Origin: Chloroflexota bacterium
Lineage (GTDB): Bacteria > Chloroflexota > Dormibacteria > Dormibacterales > Dormibacteraceae
Reading direction: 5' to 3'
DNA length: 7,750 bases
NCBI GenBank assembly: GCA_005880345.1
Contig: VBGE01000044.1
Location: 1 to 7,750, forward strand
Shown in pieces: positions 6,644 to 7,750 of this stretch. Position 1 is the first letter of the stretch. Every line of letters begins with the position of its first letter. The notes below the pieces were generated by a model. That model worked only from the letters and a program-made list of their open reading frames with translations. It was not told where the DNA came from and made no database searches. The position numbers and the translations under genes were made by a program.

Positions 6644-6797
6644 ATTCCCAAGGCCACCACCTCGGACTCTCAAGGGTTTGCGGCTCGGGAGTGATCTCGG
6701 CCGCGCCATCGGCCGCCCCGTTCTCACCTTTGCGGGGCTCTCTGTCGACCGCTCAGACGCGCCTAACTGTCTCCGTCAACGCCGTCAGCGAACTCTG

Positions 6798-6803
6798 ATT
6801 CTA
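6798..6803 (-). promoter_or_regulatory. Possible -10 element for the T-box/ileS operon
   Basis: TAGAAT matches the -10 consensus TATAAT at five of six positions. It overlaps the TAG stop of the upstream gene and would start transcription near 6790, just before stem I. No convincing -35 hexamer lies 16-18 bases upstream, so this may be chance; read-through from the upstream gene is the alternative. Confidence 0.25.
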
Positions 6804-7750
6804 CCTGCGAGGTGCAAGGGCGGCATAGATGCCGGACTTGGCGGCGGTCCATGCAGGGTCGAAGCCGATGGTGTGAGTGCAGGACCACTGTGCGCTCTGG
6901 GCAGACCATGAGGTGACGACCGCCTCGGCGGCCGACGGATCGCGCACGAACAGATGGATCTCACGCCGGCCGGCCCAGGTGACGCGACCGATCTGGACCG
7001 CGTTGTCGCCGAGCTCGGCCAAGAGGCGGTCTTCGGCCTCGTTGACCTTTTTCGCCTCGTCGGCTGATGGCAGACCATTGCCGTCAGGCTGGCGCAGCGG
7101 GATGACGGCCGTGAGGTGGAACACGTGCTCGAGGTGATCGATCTGCTTGAGCGCGGTGTTGACCGAGACGATGACCGGACGTCCATCGCGCGACTCGCCC
7201 TGGCCGAGCGTGTACTGCTCGCCCGTCGCCTTGCCACGCATCCCGGCGACCTGTGCCACGAATTGCAGCAGCGGCACCGCGCCGCCAGGGGCCGACTTGG
7301 CCGCGTCGATGGAACCGATCCACCGTTCCACGTCGTCTTCTCCCAAGCACTCATCCAGCGTCAGGAAGAGGACCTGGCGAACCAGTTTCTCATCGGATTT
7401 CTTGAACTGCGGATGAAACAGGACGACGTCAAATCGCTCGCGTGACTCGTCAAACGAGGAGGCGATCCGAAACTCGTCCGGCGCAAAGCGCTTGCCACCT
7501 ATCTCGAGGCCCATGGGCGCTGATGCCTGGCGGCTCGCGTGGTACTCCCAGGTTTGGTCAGGCGGCGGCGACGAGCGCAGCCACTGCTCGGTCAGGCGGC
7601 GCAGCAAGAGATTGCCCTCGACGGTCACGGTGAGGTTGTGCATCGCTGTGCGGCCGCGCCCCAGCTCCCAGGCGATGTCGGGATGGAGCGCGTGCACGTT
7701 CGCCGAGATCTCGTCGACGAGCGGCGATCGTCCCAAGGACCGGTCGGCGA
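6801..7750 (-). CDS. DUF695-like protein, N-terminus cut by the right window edge
   Basis: The reading frame is open to the window edge. A TTG at 7736 is the first possible start inside the window, but A-D-R-S precedes it in frame, so the real start is probably outside. About 316 residues are visible. The C-terminal third (HLTAVIPLRQPDGNGLPSAD, then NEAEDRLLAEL, IGRVTWAGRREIHLFVRDP, and a final W-x-C...FDPAWTAAKSGIYAALAP) resembles DUF695, a domain of unknown function often compared with the RraB fold. The N-terminal part (HPDIAWELGRG, MHNLTVT, LTEQWL, TWEYHASRQ, then FDESRERFDVVLFHPQFK and LGEDDVERWIGSID) resembles the region that accompanies DUF695 in longer proteins. No signal peptide or membrane segment is visible. 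It is followed by the T-box leader and is probably not co-regulated with ileS. Role unknown; the family match is by recollection of pattern. Confidence 0.8.
   Translation of the reverse strand, partial: ADRSLGRSPLVDEISANVHALHPDIAWELGRGRTAMHNLTVTVEGNLLLRRLTEQWLRSSPPPDQTWEYHASRQASAPMGLEIGGKRFAPDEFRIASSFDESRERFDVVLFHPQFKKSDEKLVRQVLFLTLDECLGEDDVERWIGSIDAAKSAPGGAVPLLQFVAQVAGMRGKATGEQYTLGQGESRDGRPVIVSVNTALKQIDHLEHVFHLTAVIPLRQPDGNGLPSADEAKKVNEAEDRLLAELGDNAVQIGRVTWAGRREIHLFVRDPSAAEAVVTSWSAQSAQWSCTHTIGFDPAWTAAKSGIYAALAPRR

Larger units (their letters stand above)
6579..6780 (-). ncRNA. T-box leader RNA for ileS (tRNA-Ile sensing)
   Basis: A T-box RNA binds its cognate tRNA and senses whether it is charged. 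Reading the minus strand, the stem I apex has AGAGAG (6743-6738), then GCCCCG (6738-6733) pairing with CGGGGC (6720-6715) around a loop containing AAAGGTGAG, the conserved distal-loop type. Below it CGGTCG (6751-6746) pairs with CGGCCG (6703-6698). The specifier is ATC (6695-6693), an isoleucine codon, followed by A as is usual. GGAG (6774-6771) can pair with CTCC (6691-6688) as lower stem I. A small stem III is CCTTG/CGAGG near 6675-6660. The T-box proper starts at 6643. No stem II or pseudoknot region is evident. The element lies directly between the upstream gene's stop and ileS. Confidence 0.93.

Noticed and set aside
6439..6660. Small minus-strand frame starting in the T-box, considered as a leader peptide
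   Set aside because: It runs through the T-box helices and into ileS in another frame and has no run of isoleucine codons; the T-box explains the regulation.
5283..6911. 542-codon plus-strand open frame opposite ileS and the T-box
   Set aside because: It is antisense to a certain ileS and continues through the T-box into the next gene. Its composition (Arg, Val, Leu, Asp rich) is that of a mirrored GC-rich coding strand, with no recognisable domain.

Overview
The window is a GC-rich bacterial chromosome segment in which every supported gene lies on the minus strand. Read in the direction of transcription (right to left) the order is: a DUF695-like gene running off the right edge, a T-box leader RNA, ileS, lspA, an rluD-family pseudouridine synthase, gmk, coaBC, and the first 200 codons of priA running off the left edge. 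Host identity cannot be read securely. The high GC, a Thermus-like isoleucyl-tRNA synthetase and a gmk-coaBC-priA order without rpoZ suggest a non-proteobacterial, non-firmicute phylum. Acidobacteriota or a relative is my low-confidence guess.

From the T-box to priA the genes are packed with no room for internal promoters. Junctions are ileS/lspA (4-nt overlap CTGA), lspA/rluD (4-nt overlap CTGA), rluD/gmk (4-nt overlap ATGA), gmk/coaBC (4-nt gap) and coaBC/priA (1-nt overlap TAGTG). None of the internal starts has a strong Shine-Dalgarno sequence. This suggests one operon with translational coupling, covering tRNA charging, lipoprotein maturation, rRNA modification, guanylate synthesis, coenzyme A synthesis and replication restart.

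Three features stand out. First, the ileS leader folds as an isoleucine T-box with an AUC specifier and a UGGU bulge. It has no terminator U-run, and its 3' end can instead form a hairpin that masks the ileS ribosome-binding site, so control is probably translational. Second, the IleS signature HxGH reads A-T-H-H. This resembles the swapped GxHH signature reported in mupirocin hyper-resistant IleS enzymes, with Ala in place of Gly. Third, lspA and rluD both lack any ATG, GTG or TTG ahead of conserved N-terminal sequence. In both, the best start is a CTG overlapping the upstream stop as CTGA.

The window is otherwise housekeeping. I see no mobile element, CRISPR array, tRNA, rRNA or phage gene. 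The only intergenic stretch over 50 bases is the 228-base T-box region.
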